Source: Thermoleophilia bacterium (GTDB lineage: Bacteria; Actinomycetota; Thermoleophilia; Gaiellales; Gaiellaceae). Taken from it: a DNA stretch of 64,000 nt. Shown here in pieces: positions 42,317-52,600 of this stretch. Made by a program: the position numbers and the translations under genes. Each line of letters starts with the position of its first letter. The first letter of the stretch is position 1. Below the pieces are notes generated by a model that saw only the letters and a list, made by a program, of their open reading frames with translations, had not been told where the DNA came from and searched no databases. The stretch spans positions 1 to 64,000 of the forward strand of contig JAHDVS010000007.1 of NCBI GenBank assembly GCA_023382435.1, given 5' to 3'.

Positions 42317-43182
42317 GGGAGCGGCCCGGCGCCCATCGGCACCACGGCGAGCTGGAGCACGCGGGCGTCGGGGAAGCGCTCGGCGAGCTCGCCGGCGCAC
42401 GCGGTCCCTTCGCCCTCGCGCGCCCAGACGATCACGGTCGGGCCGGAGCCGGAGATCGTGGCCGCCACGGCGCCGCCGGGAAGCTGCTCGCGCAGCGCCC
42501 GGAACGGCGGCGATAGCGGGCCGCGATAGGGCTCGTGCAGCCGGTCGTCGAACGCCTCGCGCAGGAGCTCGACCGAGCCGGTGACCAGCCCCCCCCCGCG
42601 CGGGGCGCCCCCCCCCACCGTGTCGGCGGCGTCGTCTGGCGGAACGCGCCCGGCCCGGCGGGCGGGGGCCGCGGGGGTGCCGCCCCGGGCGCCCGGGACG
42701 ACCGCGATCGGGACGAGCGGCAGCTCCTGGGTGATGCGGGCGACGCGCTGACGCCCGTTCGAGCACCACGTGAGGCAGACGCCGCCGGCGAGCGCCGGCG
42801 CCAGGTTGTCGGCGTGGGGCTCGAGCGCGAGCCCGAGCTCGAGCAGCGACTCGACCTCCGGCCAGCGACCGAGCGCGAGCGAGGCGGCGACGAGTCCGAG
42901 CGCGATCGTCGAGGCGCTCGAGCCCAGGCCGCGGGCGAGAGGAATCCGATTCGTGAACACGAACCGCTTGCCTTCGACCGGGGCCACGCAGCCGAAGGCG
43001 CGCAGACCCAGATGCTCGGGCCCTTCGGAGATCTCGCCCGCACCCTCGCCGCGCACCTCGACGCCGTCGCCCTCGGAGACCTCGAGCTCGTTCCAGAGGT
43101 CGAGCGCCGCACCGGCGCAGTCGAAACCGGAGCCGAGGTTCGCGGTCGTGGCCGGCGCCCGGACGCGGACGGGCAGGCTCAC
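42313..43182 (-). CDS. thrB: Homoserine kinase
   Basis: A 289-residue GHMP kinase. APATTANLGSGFDCAGAAL opens it, IPLARGLGSSASTIALGL is the ATP loop, and FDDRLHEPYRG and ATISGSGPTVIVWA the C-terminal motifs. It makes O-phosphohomoserine, used by thrC and perhaps by the riboswitch-controlled paralogue. Residues about 165-200 are an odd Gly/Ala/Pro/Arg-rich stretch lacking the usual LP-x-VP-x-x-D helix sequence, and the DNA there has two runs of nine C. Either it is diverged or the read contains homopolymer errors. Confidence 0.88.
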   Translation of the reverse strand: MSLPVRVRAPATTANLGSGFDCAGAALDLWNELEVSEGDGVEVRGEGAGEISEGPEHLGLRAFGCVAPVEGKRFVFTNRIPLARGLGSSASTIALGLVAASLALGRWPEVESLLELGLALEPHADNLAPALAGGVCLTWCSNGRQRVARITQELPLVPIAVVPGARGGTPAAPARRAGRVPPDDAADTVGGGAPRGGGLVTGSVELLREAFDDRLHEPYRGPLSPPFRALREQLPGGAVAATISGSGPTVIVWAREGEGTACAGELAERFPDARVLQLAVVPMGAGPLP

Positions 43183-43189
43183 CAGCGGC

Positions 43190-44170
43190 TCAGCCGGCCG
43201 CCGCCGCGATGGCGTCCGGGTCGGGGTCGACCTGGAGCGGGGCGACCGTGGCGCGCTCGACCGCGGCGGGATCCTTGAGCCCGTGACCGGTGATCACGCA
43301 CACGACGCGGGAGCCGGGCTCGAGCTCGACCCTGGCGAGCGCCGCCACCCCTGCCGCGGACGAGGGCTCGCAGAACACGCCCTCGCGCTCCGCCAGCTCT
43401 CGCCACGCGGCGAGCAACTCGTCGTCCGTGAGCGAGACGACGCTGCCGCCGGAGGCAGTGATCGCGGCCTCTGCCTCGGCGCGGTGCACGGGCTCGGCGA
43501 TGCGGATCGCGCTCGCCAGCGTGGTTGCGCGCTCGGCGGCCTCACCGGCGATGATCCGCGGCATCGCCTCCCCCCACTCCTCGAACCCGAGCGCGTAGGC
43601 ACGGGTGTTGCCGCCGCCGCCGTAGGGAAGCGCGAGCACGTCGGGCGGCCCCCCGAGCGCCTCGGCGAGCTCGAACGCGGCCGTCTTCTGCCCCTGGATC
43701 CGGTACGGGTTGACGGAGTTGACGAGCACGTGCGTGCCCCGCTCCCCGAGCTCGCGAGCGGCGGCGAGCGCCTGGTCGAACGTGCCCCGTACCTCGAGCA
43801 CCCGGGCACCGACGGCGCGCGCCTGCATCAGCTTGCCGAGCGCGACCGCCCCCTCGGGCTGGAGGATCACCGCGGGAATACCGGCCCGCGCCGCGTACGC
43901 CGCGGCGGACGCTGCCGTGTTCCCGGTCGAGGCGCAGATCACGGCACGGGCGCCGTCCGCGAGCGCCTGCGACACGGCGATCGTCATGCCCCGGTCCTTG
44001 AAGCTCCCGGTCGGGTTCGCGCTCTCGAGCTTCAGGTGCACATCGACGCCGAGCCGCGCGGAGATCCGCGGCGCGGGGATGAGGGGGGTCGAGCCCTCGC
44101 CGAGGGAAACGACGGGCCACCCGGAGTCGAGTGGCAGTCGGTCACGGTAGCGCTCCGCAGGGGTCGTCAC
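43190..44170 (-). CDS. thrC: Threonine synthase
   Basis: A 326-residue fold-type II PLP enzyme, short form without the zinc ribbon. NPTGSFKDRGMTIAVSQAL has the PLP lysine, CASTGNTAASAAAYAARAG the phosphate loop, and ITGHGLKDPAAVE the C-terminal signature. It turns O-phosphohomoserine into threonine, and thrB follows directly. A -10 box TAGGCT lies eight bases before the GTG start, so the operon thrC-thrB-rhodanese seems to have its own leaderless promoter. Confidence 0.93.
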   Translation of the reverse strand: MTTPAERYRDRLPLDSGWPVVSLGEGSTPLIPAPRISARLGVDVHLKLESANPTGSFKDRGMTIAVSQALADGARAVICASTGNTAASAAAYAARAGIPAVILQPEGAVALGKLMQARAVGARVLEVRGTFDQALAAARELGERGTHVLVNSVNPYRIQGQKTAAFELAEALGGPPDVLALPYGGGGNTRAYALGFEEWGEAMPRIIAGEAAERATTLASAIRIAEPVHRAEAEAAITASGGSVVSLTDDELLAAWRELAEREGVFCEPSSAAGVAALARVELEPGSRVVCVITGHGLKDPAAVERATVAPLQVDPDPDAIAAAAG

Positions 44171-44178
44171 GGGGCAAA

Positions 44179-44184
44179 AGCCTA
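44179..44184 (-). promoter_or_regulatory. -10 box of the leaderless thrC promoter
   Basis: TAGGCT on the minus strand is separated from the thrC GTG by eight bases. Confidence 0.45.
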
Positions 44185-44518
44185 GTGGGTTCGTCGCCGT
44201 CGGGTCTGCCCGTCGGTCGGTCGCGCCGCGCCGGCGAAGGGGCGGGAGGATCAGCCTCCCCGGCCCGGTCCGCCGGGGCCACTCGGACCTCGTAGACGAG
44301 GCCGGCGCCGATCGTGACGACGGGTTGCGAGAACGGTCAACTCCTCGACTTCGCCGCCGACACCGTGCCGAGGCGCCACTCGATCTCGTTCTGACGCCTG
44401 GGATCCAAGAGCTCCCTCACGAATCCCCCTCCGATCGTCTCGCCCGCCAGCTCGCGCCACCCAGCCGGGACGCTCGGGCGAGCCTCGTCAGCAGCGCGGA
44501 GCGCGGCCAGAGCGATTC
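44185..44518. other. Intergenic region between hom and thrC
   Basis: No confident gene. Small hairpins occur (GGGAGG/CCTCCC near 44244-44260) and could end hom transcription. On the minus strand a frame without a proper start reads GGGFVRELLDPRRQNEIEWR and stops at about 44.34 kb; it looks like a gene tail, so a small or broken gene cannot be excluded. Confidence 0.4.
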
Positions 44519-45820
44519 TCAGCCGGCGGCCGCGACGCCCCGGTCGGAGATGACCGCGAGTCGGGTCGGGGTTCCGTGCGTCTCGGGCAGGAGCGCGATG
44601 TCGCCGAGCGCCGCCTCGACTGCACCGGCCGGAGCCTCGTGGGTGACGACGTGCAGCGACGCGCCGCCCGCGAGCCCGTGCTGGATCAGCCGCGCCACGG
44701 AGACACCGTGCGCGGCGAGCCGCTCCGCCACGTGAGCGAGCACCCCGGCGCGGTCGTCGACCTCGATCCGCAGGTAGTAGGGCGACTCGAGCTCCCCCGG
44801 CGGCAGCTTCCGGAGCGTGCGCCAGACCGCGTCGTTCTGGAGGAAGCCGGTGCCCTGCGTGCCGACGATCGAGACCATGTCGGCCACGACCGCCGACGCC
44901 GTCTCGATGCCCCCGGCGCCCGGCCCCTCCAGCATGATCTCGCGGATCGAGTCACCCTGGAGCATGACCGCGTTGAACGCCCCCTCGACTCCGGCAAGCG
45001 GATGGTGGCGATCGACGAGCGCCGGCGCAACCCGGGCGTCGACGGCGCCGCCGGCGAGCGTCGCCTGGCCGACGAGCTTCACGGCCATCCCGAGCTCCCG
45101 CGCCGCCACGATGTGTCCGGGAACGATTCGCTCGATCCCCTCGAAATCCACGTCCGCGAGCGTGACGCGCGACCCGAACGCGATCGTGGCGAGGATCGCC
45201 ATCTTCGCGGCCGCGTCCGCACCCGACACGTCCTCCGTCGGGTCGGCCTCGGCGAAGCCCAGCCGCTGCGCCTCGCTCAGCGCGCCCTCGTAGGTGTCGC
45301 CGGCCTCCATCCGCGTCAGGATGTAGTTGGTCGTCCCGTTGACGATCCCGAGCACCCGGTGCACGCTCGAGACGACGAGCGCCTCACGCAGCACCTTGAT
45401 CACCGGAATCGCCGCACACACGGACGCCTCGAAGCGAAGCTGGACGCCCGCCGCGGAAGCGGCGGGGAACAGCTCGTCGGAGCGCTGGGCGATCAGCTGC
45501 TTGTTCGCGGTCACGACCGGCTTGCCGGCCCGGAGCAGATCGAGGACGTGGCCGCGCGCCGGCTCGATCCCGCCCATCACCTCGGCGACGAGCGCGATCG
45601 ACGGATCGTCGCGGACGTCCGCGAAGTCGGTGGTCAGGACGCCCGGGGCAGGCGCGAAACCACGCTCCTTGCGCGCGTCGCGTACGAGCGCCCTGACGAC
45701 ACGCAGGCGGTGCCCGGTCGCGCGCTCGATGTCGTCCGCGTTCTCCGACAGGAGCCGGTCGACCGCGGCGCCGACCGTGCCATACCCGAGCAGCGCGACG
45801 GGGACGTCAACGCTCGCCAT
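44519..45820 (-). CDS. hom: Homoserine dehydrogenase with ACT domain
   Basis: A 433-residue enzyme. [15 protein letters not shown] binds NAD(P), [10 protein letters not shown] and [14 protein letters not shown] are catalytic segments, and [21 protein letters not shown] is the family signature. An ACT domain from about residue 350 ([22 protein letters not shown]) should mediate threonine feedback. Its start lies within the last 14 bases of ilvC, so it is translated with the branched-chain genes. Confidence 0.94.
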   Translation of the reverse strand: MASVDVPVALLGYGTVGAAVDRLLSENADDIERATGHRLRVVRALVRDARKERGFAPAPGVLTTDFADVRDDPSIALVAEVMGGIEPARGHVLDLLRAGKPVVTANKQLIAQRSDELFPAASAAGVQLRFEASVCAAIPVIKVLREALVVSSVHRVLGIVNGTTNYILTRMEAGDTYEGALSEAQRLGFAEADPTEDVSGADAAAKMAILATIAFGSRVTLADVDFEGIERIVPGHIVAARELGMAVKLVGQATLAGGAVDARVAPALVDRHHPLAGVEGAFNAVMLQGDSIREIMLEGPGAGGIETASAVVADMVSIVGTQGTGFLQNDAVWRTLRKLPPGELESPYYLRIEVDDRAGVLAHVAERLAAHGVSVARLIQHGLAGGASLHVVTHEAPAGAVEAALGDIALLPETHGTPTRLAVISDRGVAAAG

Positions 45821-46802
45821 GCGCCTCCGGCTTCGCCATCAGCGCCCGCAGCTCTTCCCCGACCCGCTCGATTCGACCCGCCCGCTCCTCGGCGCGGACG
45901 CGCTTCAGGTTCGCCTCGCCCTCATCCATCTCCGCGATCCATTCCTTGGCGAACTGGCCGTTCTGGATGTTCGCGAGCACCTTCTTCATCGACTCGCGCA
46001 CGTGCTTGTCGATCACGACCGGGCCACGCATGTAGTCGCCGTACTCGGCCGTGTCGGAGATCGAGTAGCGCATGTAGGAGAGCCCGCCCTCCCAGATCAG
46101 GTCGACGATCAGCTTCAGCTCGTGCAGCACCTCGTAGTAGGCGATCTCCGGCTGGTAGCCGGCGTCGACGAGCGTGTCGAAGCCCGCCTTGATCAGCTCG
46201 CTGACGCCCCCGCAGAGCACCGCCTGCTCGCCGAACAGGTCGGTCTCGGTCTCTTCCTGGAACGTCGTCTCGAGCATCCCGGCCCGGCCGGCGCCGATCG
46301 CGACCCCGTAGGCGAGCGCGAGATCGCGAGCGCGCCCGCTGGCGTCCTGCGCGACGGCGATCAGCGCGGGCGTGCCGAGCCCCTGCGTGTACAGGCGCCG
46401 CACGATATGGCCGGGGCCCTTCGGCGCGACCATGATCACGTCGTGACCCGCGGGCGCCTCGATGCGGCCGTAGAGGACGTTGAAGCCGTGCGCGAACAGA
46501 AGCGCCGCGCCCGGCTCCAGGCTCGGAGCGATCTCCTCGGCGTAGACCCGGGGCTGCACCTGGTCGGGCAGGAGGATCGCGACGAGCTGCGCGCCTCGAA
46601 CGGCCTCGGCGACGGTGCCCACGCTCAGCCCGGCCTCCTCGGCCGCCTGGCGGGACTGGCTGCCCTCGCGCAGCCCGACCTGGACGGTCACGCCCGAGTC
46701 GTGGAGGTTGAGCGCGTGCGCGTGGCCCTGGCTGCCGTAGCCGACGACGGCGACCTTGCCGGACAGCAGCTCGAGGTCGCCCTCGCGGAGGATGTTCGCC
46801 AT
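45807..46802 (-). CDS. ilvC: Ketol-acid reductoisomerase
   Basis: A 331-residue class I enzyme. [21 protein letters not shown] is the NADPH loop, [11 protein letters not shown] and [19 protein letters not shown] carry the Mg ligands, and the knotted C-terminal domain ends at [15 protein letters not shown]. It isomerises and reduces acetolactate. An AAAGGAC ribosome site precedes the ATG; upstream in-frame residues are non-homologous. It sits between ilvN and hom. Confidence 0.95.
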   Translation of the reverse strand: MANILREGDLELLSGKVAVVGYGSQGHAHALNLHDSGVTVQVGLREGSQSRQAAEEAGLSVGTVAEAVRGAQLVAILLPDQVQPRVYAEEIAPSLEPGAALLFAHGFNVLYGRIEAPAGHDVIMVAPKGPGHIVRRLYTQGLGTPALIAVAQDASGRARDLALAYGVAIGAGRAGMLETTFQEETETDLFGEQAVLCGGVSELIKAGFDTLVDAGYQPEIAYYEVLHELKLIVDLIWEGGLSYMRYSISDTAEYGDYMRGPVVIDKHVRESMKKVLANIQNGQFAKEWIAEMDEGEANLKRVRAEERAGRIERVGEELRALMAKPEAHGER

Positions 46803-46839
46803 GACAGGGAGTCCTTTCGTTCGGGAGTTCCGGGCAGTT

Positions 46840-47358
46840 CTACCGGAGGACCTCGAGCCGCTGCGCCCGCCGCGGCGTCTCGCGCGAGGCGCGAGCGAGG
46901 CCGACACGGCCCGTGCGCGCGAGCTCCTTGATCCCGTGCGGCCGCACGAGCTCCTCGAACGAGGCGAGCTCCTCCGGCGGGCCGACGACCTCGAAGACCA
47001 GTGCGTCCGGGCCGAGATCGACGACGCGCGCGCGGAAGACCTCCCCGAGCGCCATCAGCTCGGCCCTCCGGTCGGGCGGCGCGGCCACTTTCACGAGCAG
47101 GAGTTCGCGCTCGACCGCCTCGCCGGGCTCGAGCTCGATCACGCGCAGCACGTTGACGAGCTTGTGCATCTGCTTCTGGATCTGCTCGAGCGTGTGCTGC
47201 TCGCAGTTGACCCGCAGAGTCACCCGGGAGACGTCGTGGCGCTCCGTCGGCCCGACCGCGAGACTCTCGATGTTGAAGCCGCGCCGAACGAACAGGCTCG
47301 TGATGCGCATCAGTGCGCCCGGCCGATTCTCGACGAGCACGGACAGCGTGTGCGCCAT
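46840..47358 (-). CDS. ilvN: Acetolactate synthase small (regulatory) subunit
   Basis: A 172-residue protein with an N-terminal ACT domain ([35 protein letters not shown]) and the conserved C-terminal half. It binds valine and stimulates the catalytic subunit. ATG overlaps the ilvB stop by one base (TGATG). Confidence 0.95.
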   Translation of the reverse strand: MAHTLSVLVENRPGALMRITSLFVRRGFNIESLAVGPTERHDVSRVTLRVNCEQHTLEQIQKQMHKLVNVLRVIELEPGEAVERELLLVKVAAPPDRRAELMALGEVFRARVVDLGPDALVFEVVGPPEELASFEELVRPHGIKELARTGRVGLARASRETPRRAQRLEVLR

Positions 47359-49085
47359 CAGGATCCCGCCTCCACCGTCTCCTCCTCGGGGTTCTCGATC
47401 ATGTCGAGAGCGGCCGCGCCCCCGGGGATCATCGGATAGCACTGCTCGGCCGGGTCGACGCGGGCGTCGACCACCGCCGTGCGACCCAGCGCGAGCGCCT
47501 CCTGGAGGACGCCCTCGAGCTCGTCCTCGGTCGAGACGGTGAAACCCGCGGCGCCGTACGCCTCGGCGAGCTGCGCGTAGTCGGGAACGGCATGGGTGAG
47601 ATGCACGTGGGAGTAGCGCTCGCCGTAGAACAGCTCCTGCCACTGCTGCACCATGCCGAGATAGGCGTTGTTGATCACCACGACGACGATCGGGAGCCCC
47701 TCGAGGACGGACGTTGCGAGCTCCTGGCCCGTCATCTGGAAGCAGCCGTCGCCGTCGATGCAGACGACCGTCGCGTCGGGTCGGGCCGCCTTGGCACCGA
47801 CCGCGGCGGGGATGCCGAACCCCATCGTGCCGAGACCGCCCGAGGTGATGAACGACCTGGGGCGATCGCAGTGCAGATACTGCATGGCCCACATCTGATG
47901 CTGCCCGACGCCGGTCGTCCAGATCACGTCGTCACGTCCCGCGGTCAGGGAGCGCAGGGTCTCGACGACCGTCTGCGGCTTGAGCACGTCACCGCGGCGG
48001 TAGCGCAGCGGGAACTGGTCGCGCCAGTCCGCGATCTGGAGCAGCCACGCCTCGGGCGGCCGCAGCTCCCCGACCTCCGAGAGCTTACGCAGCTCCGCGG
48101 CGAGGTCGTGCAGCACCTGCTTGAGCGGGCCGACCACGGGCACGTCGGCGTTTCGGAGCTTGCCGATCTCGGCCGCGTCGATGTCGAGGTGCACGACCGA
48201 GGCACCCGGCGCGAACGCCGACAGCTTCCCGGTGACGCGATCGTCGAAGCGCGCGCCGCACGCGACGATCACATCCGCCTTGTTGAGCGCGTAGTTCGAC
48301 CATTTCGGGCCGTGCATCCCGGGCCAGCCCGCGAACAGCTCGTGCGTCTCCGGGAAGGCGCCCTTGCCCATCAGGGTCGTCACGACGGGCAACCGCCCGA
48401 GCTCGGCGAGCTCGCGCAGCTCCCCGCACGCGTCGCCGTTGACCGTACCGCCGCCGACGTAGAGGATCGGCCGCTCCGCTGCCGCCAGCCGGCTCGCGGC
48501 CTCCTTGATCTGGCGCGCATGGCCGCGGCGCGGCGGCCTCCAGCCGGGCAGGTCGACCGCATCCGGGTACTCGAAGTCGATCGGCGCCTCCTGCACGTCG
48601 CGCGGCACGTCGACGAGGACGGGGCCGCAGCGGCCCGTACGCGCGATATGGAACGCCGCCTTCATCACGTGCGGCAGCTCCTCCACGTCCTGGACGAGCC
48701 ACGAGTGCTTAACGATCGGGATCGTGATCCCCGTGATGTCGCACTCCTGAAACGCATCGGTCCCGATCAGCGGACGGCGCACCTGGCCCGTCACGCACAC
48801 GAGCGGGGTCGAGTCCATCCACGCGTTCGCGATCGGCGTGACGAGGTTCGTGGCGCCCGGGCCGGAGGTCGCGAACGCCACCCCCACACGGCCCGACGCG
48901 CGCGCGTAGCCCTCCGCCATGTGCCCCGCCCCTTGCTCGTGGCGGGCGAGCACGTGGCGCACAGTCGTGCCGCGCGCGATCGCGTCGTACAGGGGCAGGA
49001 TCGCCCCTCCCGGGATGCCGAAGCAGACCTCGACTCCCTCCGCCTCCAGCGAGCGGAGGATCGCGTCCGAGCCGAGCATCTTCAT
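47358..49085 (-). CDS. ilvB: Acetolactate synthase large (catalytic) subunit
   Basis: A 575-residue ThDP enzyme: GIPGGAILPLYDAI, the catalytic glutamate in LARHEQGAGHMAEGYARA, the FAD-contact middle domain, and the ThDP/Mg motif GDGCFQMTGQELATSVLEGL ending INNAYLGM. It condenses pyruvate with itself or 2-ketobutyrate. A GGAGGG site precedes the ATG. First gene of ilvB-ilvN-ilvC-hom. Confidence 0.95.
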   Translation of the reverse strand: MKMLGSDAILRSLEAEGVEVCFGIPGGAILPLYDAIARGTTVRHVLARHEQGAGHMAEGYARASGRVGVAFATSGPGATNLVTPIANAWMDSTPLVCVTGQVRRPLIGTDAFQECDITGITIPIVKHSWLVQDVEELPHVMKAAFHIARTGRCGPVLVDVPRDVQEAPIDFEYPDAVDLPGWRPPRRGHARQIKEAASRLAAAERPILYVGGGTVNGDACGELRELAELGRLPVVTTLMGKGAFPETHELFAGWPGMHGPKWSNYALNKADVIVACGARFDDRVTGKLSAFAPGASVVHLDIDAAEIGKLRNADVPVVGPLKQVLHDLAAELRKLSEVGELRPPEAWLLQIADWRDQFPLRYRRGDVLKPQTVVETLRSLTAGRDDVIWTTGVGQHQMWAMQYLHCDRPRSFITSGGLGTMGFGIPAAVGAKAARPDATVVCIDGDGCFQMTGQELATSVLEGLPIVVVVINNAYLGMVQQWQELFYGERYSHVHLTHAVPDYAQLAEAYGAAGFTVSTEDELEGVLQEALALGRTAVVDARVDPAEQCYPMIPGGAAALDMIENPEEETVEAGS

Positions 49086-49272
49086 CGGGTCACCCTCCCT
49101 TCCTGAACTCGAGTCCCCGCGCCGCCCGGCGTCGAGGCCTGCGACAACTGTACCGCCTTCTCGATCACGTTCGATCCACCTCCTCGGCCGCTTCCCGGAG
49201 CTCCCGGGGGCGCACCTGTCCCGTCTTCGGTCGCCGTGTGCGCCGCGAGGGCGCGTGTGCGTCGTCCTCCCC
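49086..49272. other. Leader region before ilvB
   Basis: About 190 bases lie between a tiny membrane-protein gene and ilvB. Only the ilvB ribosome site and a stem TCCCCC/GGGGGA across the tiny gene's stop (about 49268-49283) are seen. No classical attenuator terminator with a U-run was found. Confidence 0.35.
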
Positions 49273-49395
49273 CTAGCGGGGGATGACGACGGCGACGAGG
49301 AGAATGAGGAGGCCGGTGACGAGCGCGAGATTGACGAGCAGCGGCACCGTCGCCTGCTCGAGCGCGCGCACACGGGTGACGGGCCTCCGCTGCAT
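49273..49395 (-). CDS. 40-residue Leu/Val/Ile-rich membrane peptide upstream of ilvB
   Basis: The frame starts MQRRPVTRVRALEQ and continues into one hydrophobic helix (VPLLVNLALVTGLLILLVAV) ending VIPR. Nearly half its residues are Leu, Val or Ile, the products of the pathway encoded 190 bases downstream. It could be a small membrane protein of the tail-anchored kind, or a leader peptide whose translation senses branched-chain tRNA. Both readings are inference. Confidence 0.45.
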   Translation of the reverse strand: MQRRPVTRVRALEQATVPLLVNLALVTGLLILLVAVVIPR

Positions 49396-49493
49396 CTGCG
49401 ACCCAGTGTCGCGGACAGCGGGCAGGGTGTCAAGCAGCCGCGCGCGGCTGCGACTTGCCCGCTGGCCTCACCGTCCGTATTCTTATCCTCGAG

Positions 49494-49553
49494 ATGGCCG
49501 ACGCGGACAAGAGCACGACGTTCAAGACCGCCGCGCGGGTCGTCGAGCGCTAA
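49494..49553 (+). other. Short 19-codon frame upstream of gltB
   Basis: MADADKSTTFKTAARVVER followed by TAA lies downstream of TATTCT (ten bases before the ATG). It is in the same frame as gltB, which opens immediately after the TAA. It may be an upstream peptide, or the true gltB start separated by a stop. Confidence 0.3.
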
Positions 49554-49655
49554 CCGGCGTCCGCAGCCCCGCCTCCGCCGGTTGAAGACCTGAAGAGGCA
49601 GGGCGAATCGTACACCCGCAAACGGCGCGCGCCGCCGTCCAGGGAAGGGAGACCG

Positions 49656-52600
49656 ATCCGACCGCAGCTTCACGACCCGAGCATCGAGCGCGACGCCTGC
49701 GGGATCGGCTTCGCGGCGGATGCACGCGGGCGCGCCTCCCGGACGATCATCGACCTGCTGGTCGAGGGTCTCTGCAGGGTTCGCCACCGGGGCGCCACCG
49801 CCGCCGACCGCAAGACCGGAGACGGTGCCGGCGTCCTGCTGCCGCTGCCGCCGGCGCTCCTGCCCGAGCCCGGCGCCGGCCTCGCGATGGTGTTTCTACG
49901 CGACGAGGAGGCGCGGGAGCGGATCGAAGCGGCGTGCCGGGAGGAGGGCCTCGAGCCGCGCGGCTGGCGCGACGTCCCGACCGATCCTGAGCGCCTCGGC
50001 GCCGAGGGCAGGGAGAGCATGCCCCGGATCGTCCAGCTCCTGCTCGGCCCACCGAGGGGGCTGTCCGACGACGAGGCCGAGTGGCGCGCGTACCGGGCCC
50101 GGCGCAAGGCCGAGCGCACCGGCGGCGCCTACATCGCATCGCTCTCGTTCCGCACCGTCACCTACAAGGCGCTGTGCGCGGCCCACGAGCTCGGCGAGTT
50201 CTACCTCGATCTGAAACGGCCCGAGCTCGAGGTGCCGTTCGGGATCTTCCACCAGCGCTTCTCGACCAACACGATGCCCTCGTGGGAGCGCGCGCAGCCG
50301 TTCCGCTTCCTCTGCCACAACGGCGAGATCAACGCGATCCAGGGCAACGTCAACTGGATGCGCGCCCGGGAGGGCAACTTCGGCACCGCCGACGACGAGC
50401 TGTACCACCCCGTCCTCGACGAGGCCGGCTCGGACTCCGCGATGCTCGACAACGCGCTCGATTTCATCGTCCACGGCGGCCGCGACGTCCGACACGCGAT
50501 CGCGATGCTGATCCCGCCCGCCTGGGAGGGCAATCCCGAGCTGCCCCAGGAGGTGCGCGACTTCTACCGCTACCACTCGGGCCTGATCGAGCCCTGGGAC
50601 GGCCCGGCCGGCGTCGTCTTCACCGACGGCCGCGCCGTCGGCGCGACGCTCGATCGCAACGGCCTGCGCCCGCTGCGCTACGCGATCTGCGAGGACGGGC
50701 TCGTCGTCTGCTCGTCGGAGGCCGGGGCGGTGCCGCTCGAGGGGCACGGATCGGTCAAGCGCGGCAAGCTCGGCCCCGGGCAGATGATCGCCGTCGACCC
50801 GCGACGCGGGTTCGAGGACGATCCGCGGATCAAGTCCTGGCTGGCCGCGAAAGACCCCTACGGCACCTGGCTCGAGGAAGGACTGATCCGTGGCGCGGCG
50901 GGGGGGCCGATCGCGGCACCCGAGGGCGAGTTGACGCCGCGTCAGGCGCGTTTCGGGTACACCCGGGAGGAGCTGACGTTCTTCCTGCGCACGATCGCCT
51001 CGCACGGGCACGACCCGACGTACTCGATGGGCGATGACACGGCGCTCGCCCCGCTCGCCGGTCGCCCCCGGCCGCTCTACCACTACTTCCGCCAGCGGTT
51101 CGCCCAGGTCACGAACCCGCCGATCGACCACTTGCGGGAGCGCTTCGTGATGTCGCTGCGCACCGTGCTCGGCAGCCGCGCCCCCCTGCTCTCGAACGGT
51201 CCCGAGGTCGCCGGCGGAATCGAGCTCGACAGCTTCTTCCTCTTCCCCGATGCGCTCGACCAGTTCGCGGCCATCCGCCTGGACGCGACGTTCGACCCCG
51301 GCGAGGGGCTGTTTGCCGCGTGCGAGCGCCTGGCCGGGGAGGCCGAGACCGCCGTCCGCGCCGGCGCCGGCATGCTGCTGATCTCGGACACGACTCCCGG
51401 CCGCGCTCCGATTCCGGTGCTGCTCGCGACCGGCGTCGTCCATCACCGGCTCGTGCGCAGCCAGCTGCGAACGAAGGCGACGCTCGTCGTGGAAACCGAC
51501 GAGGCCCGCGAGGTGCACCACTTCGCCTGCCTGCTCGGCTACGGCGCCGAGGCGATCTGCCCGCGGCTCGCCCTCGAGACCCTTGCCCAGATGGCAGCTG
51601 CGGACAAGATCGGCGGCGACCGGCCCTCGCCGGAGGAGGCGCAGCTGCGCCTGAAGCGGGTCGTCGAGGACGGCGTGCTCAAGGTGATGTCGAAGATGGG
51701 GATCTCGGACATCGCAAGCTACAGCGGCGCCCAGGTGTTCGAGGCGATCGGGCTGGCGGAGGAGGTGGTCGAGCTCGCGTTCACCGGCACGCCCTGCCCG
51801 GTCGGCGGCATCGGCTTCGCCGAGCTCGAGCGGGAGATCGTCGAGCGCGTCGCGGCCGCGGCGGAGGGGCCGAAGCTCGAGAGCCCCGGCTACTACAAGT
51901 GGCGCAAGGGCGGGGAGCCCCACGAGACGAACGGGGACGTCGTGGACGCGCTGCACGAGCTGGTGGCCGCCCACAAGCTCCGCAAGGCAGTCGGGTCGGG
52001 CGCCGGCGGCTTCGGGCTCGACGGCTATCACCTGTACGCGCGCTACGCGGAGCTCGTCACCGGGCGCTCGCCCATGGAGCCGCGCGATCTGCTCGAAGTC
52101 GTGCCGGCCGGGCCACCCGTGCCGCTCGACGAGGTCGAGGGCGTCGACGCGATCGTCCGTCGCTTCTCGAGCGGCGCGATGTCGCACGGAGCGCTGTCCG
52201 CGGAGGCGCACGAGACGATCGCGATCGCCCTGAACCGCCTCGGCGGAATGGCCAACTCGGGAGAGGGCGGCGAAGACTCCGCGCGCTTCCGCAACGAGCG
52301 CAACTGCCGGATCAAGCAAGTCGCGTCAGGCCGCTTCGGGGTCACGGCCGAGTACGCGGCCTACGCCGACGAGCTGCAGATCAAGGTCGCTCAGGGCTCG
52401 AAGCCCGGCGAGGGCGGCCAGCTCCCCGGTCACAAGGTCTCCGAGGAGGTCGCACGCCTGCGCCATACGGTGGCGGGCGTCGCCCTGATCTCCCCCCCGC
52501 CGCACCACGACATCTACTCGATCGAGGACCTCGCGCAGCTGATCTTCGACCTGAAGCAGGTGAACCCGCGTGCGGCGGTCTCCGTGAAGCTCGTCGCCGA

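Noticed and set aside
44251-44460. Small frame between hom and thrC, and the tail-like FVRELLDPRRQNEIEW
   Set aside because: No start codon with a ribosome site and no recognisable family; composition alone is not enough.
49086-49272. Classical ilv attenuator or T-box before ilvB
   Set aside because: No T-box core and no terminator with a U-run could be found.
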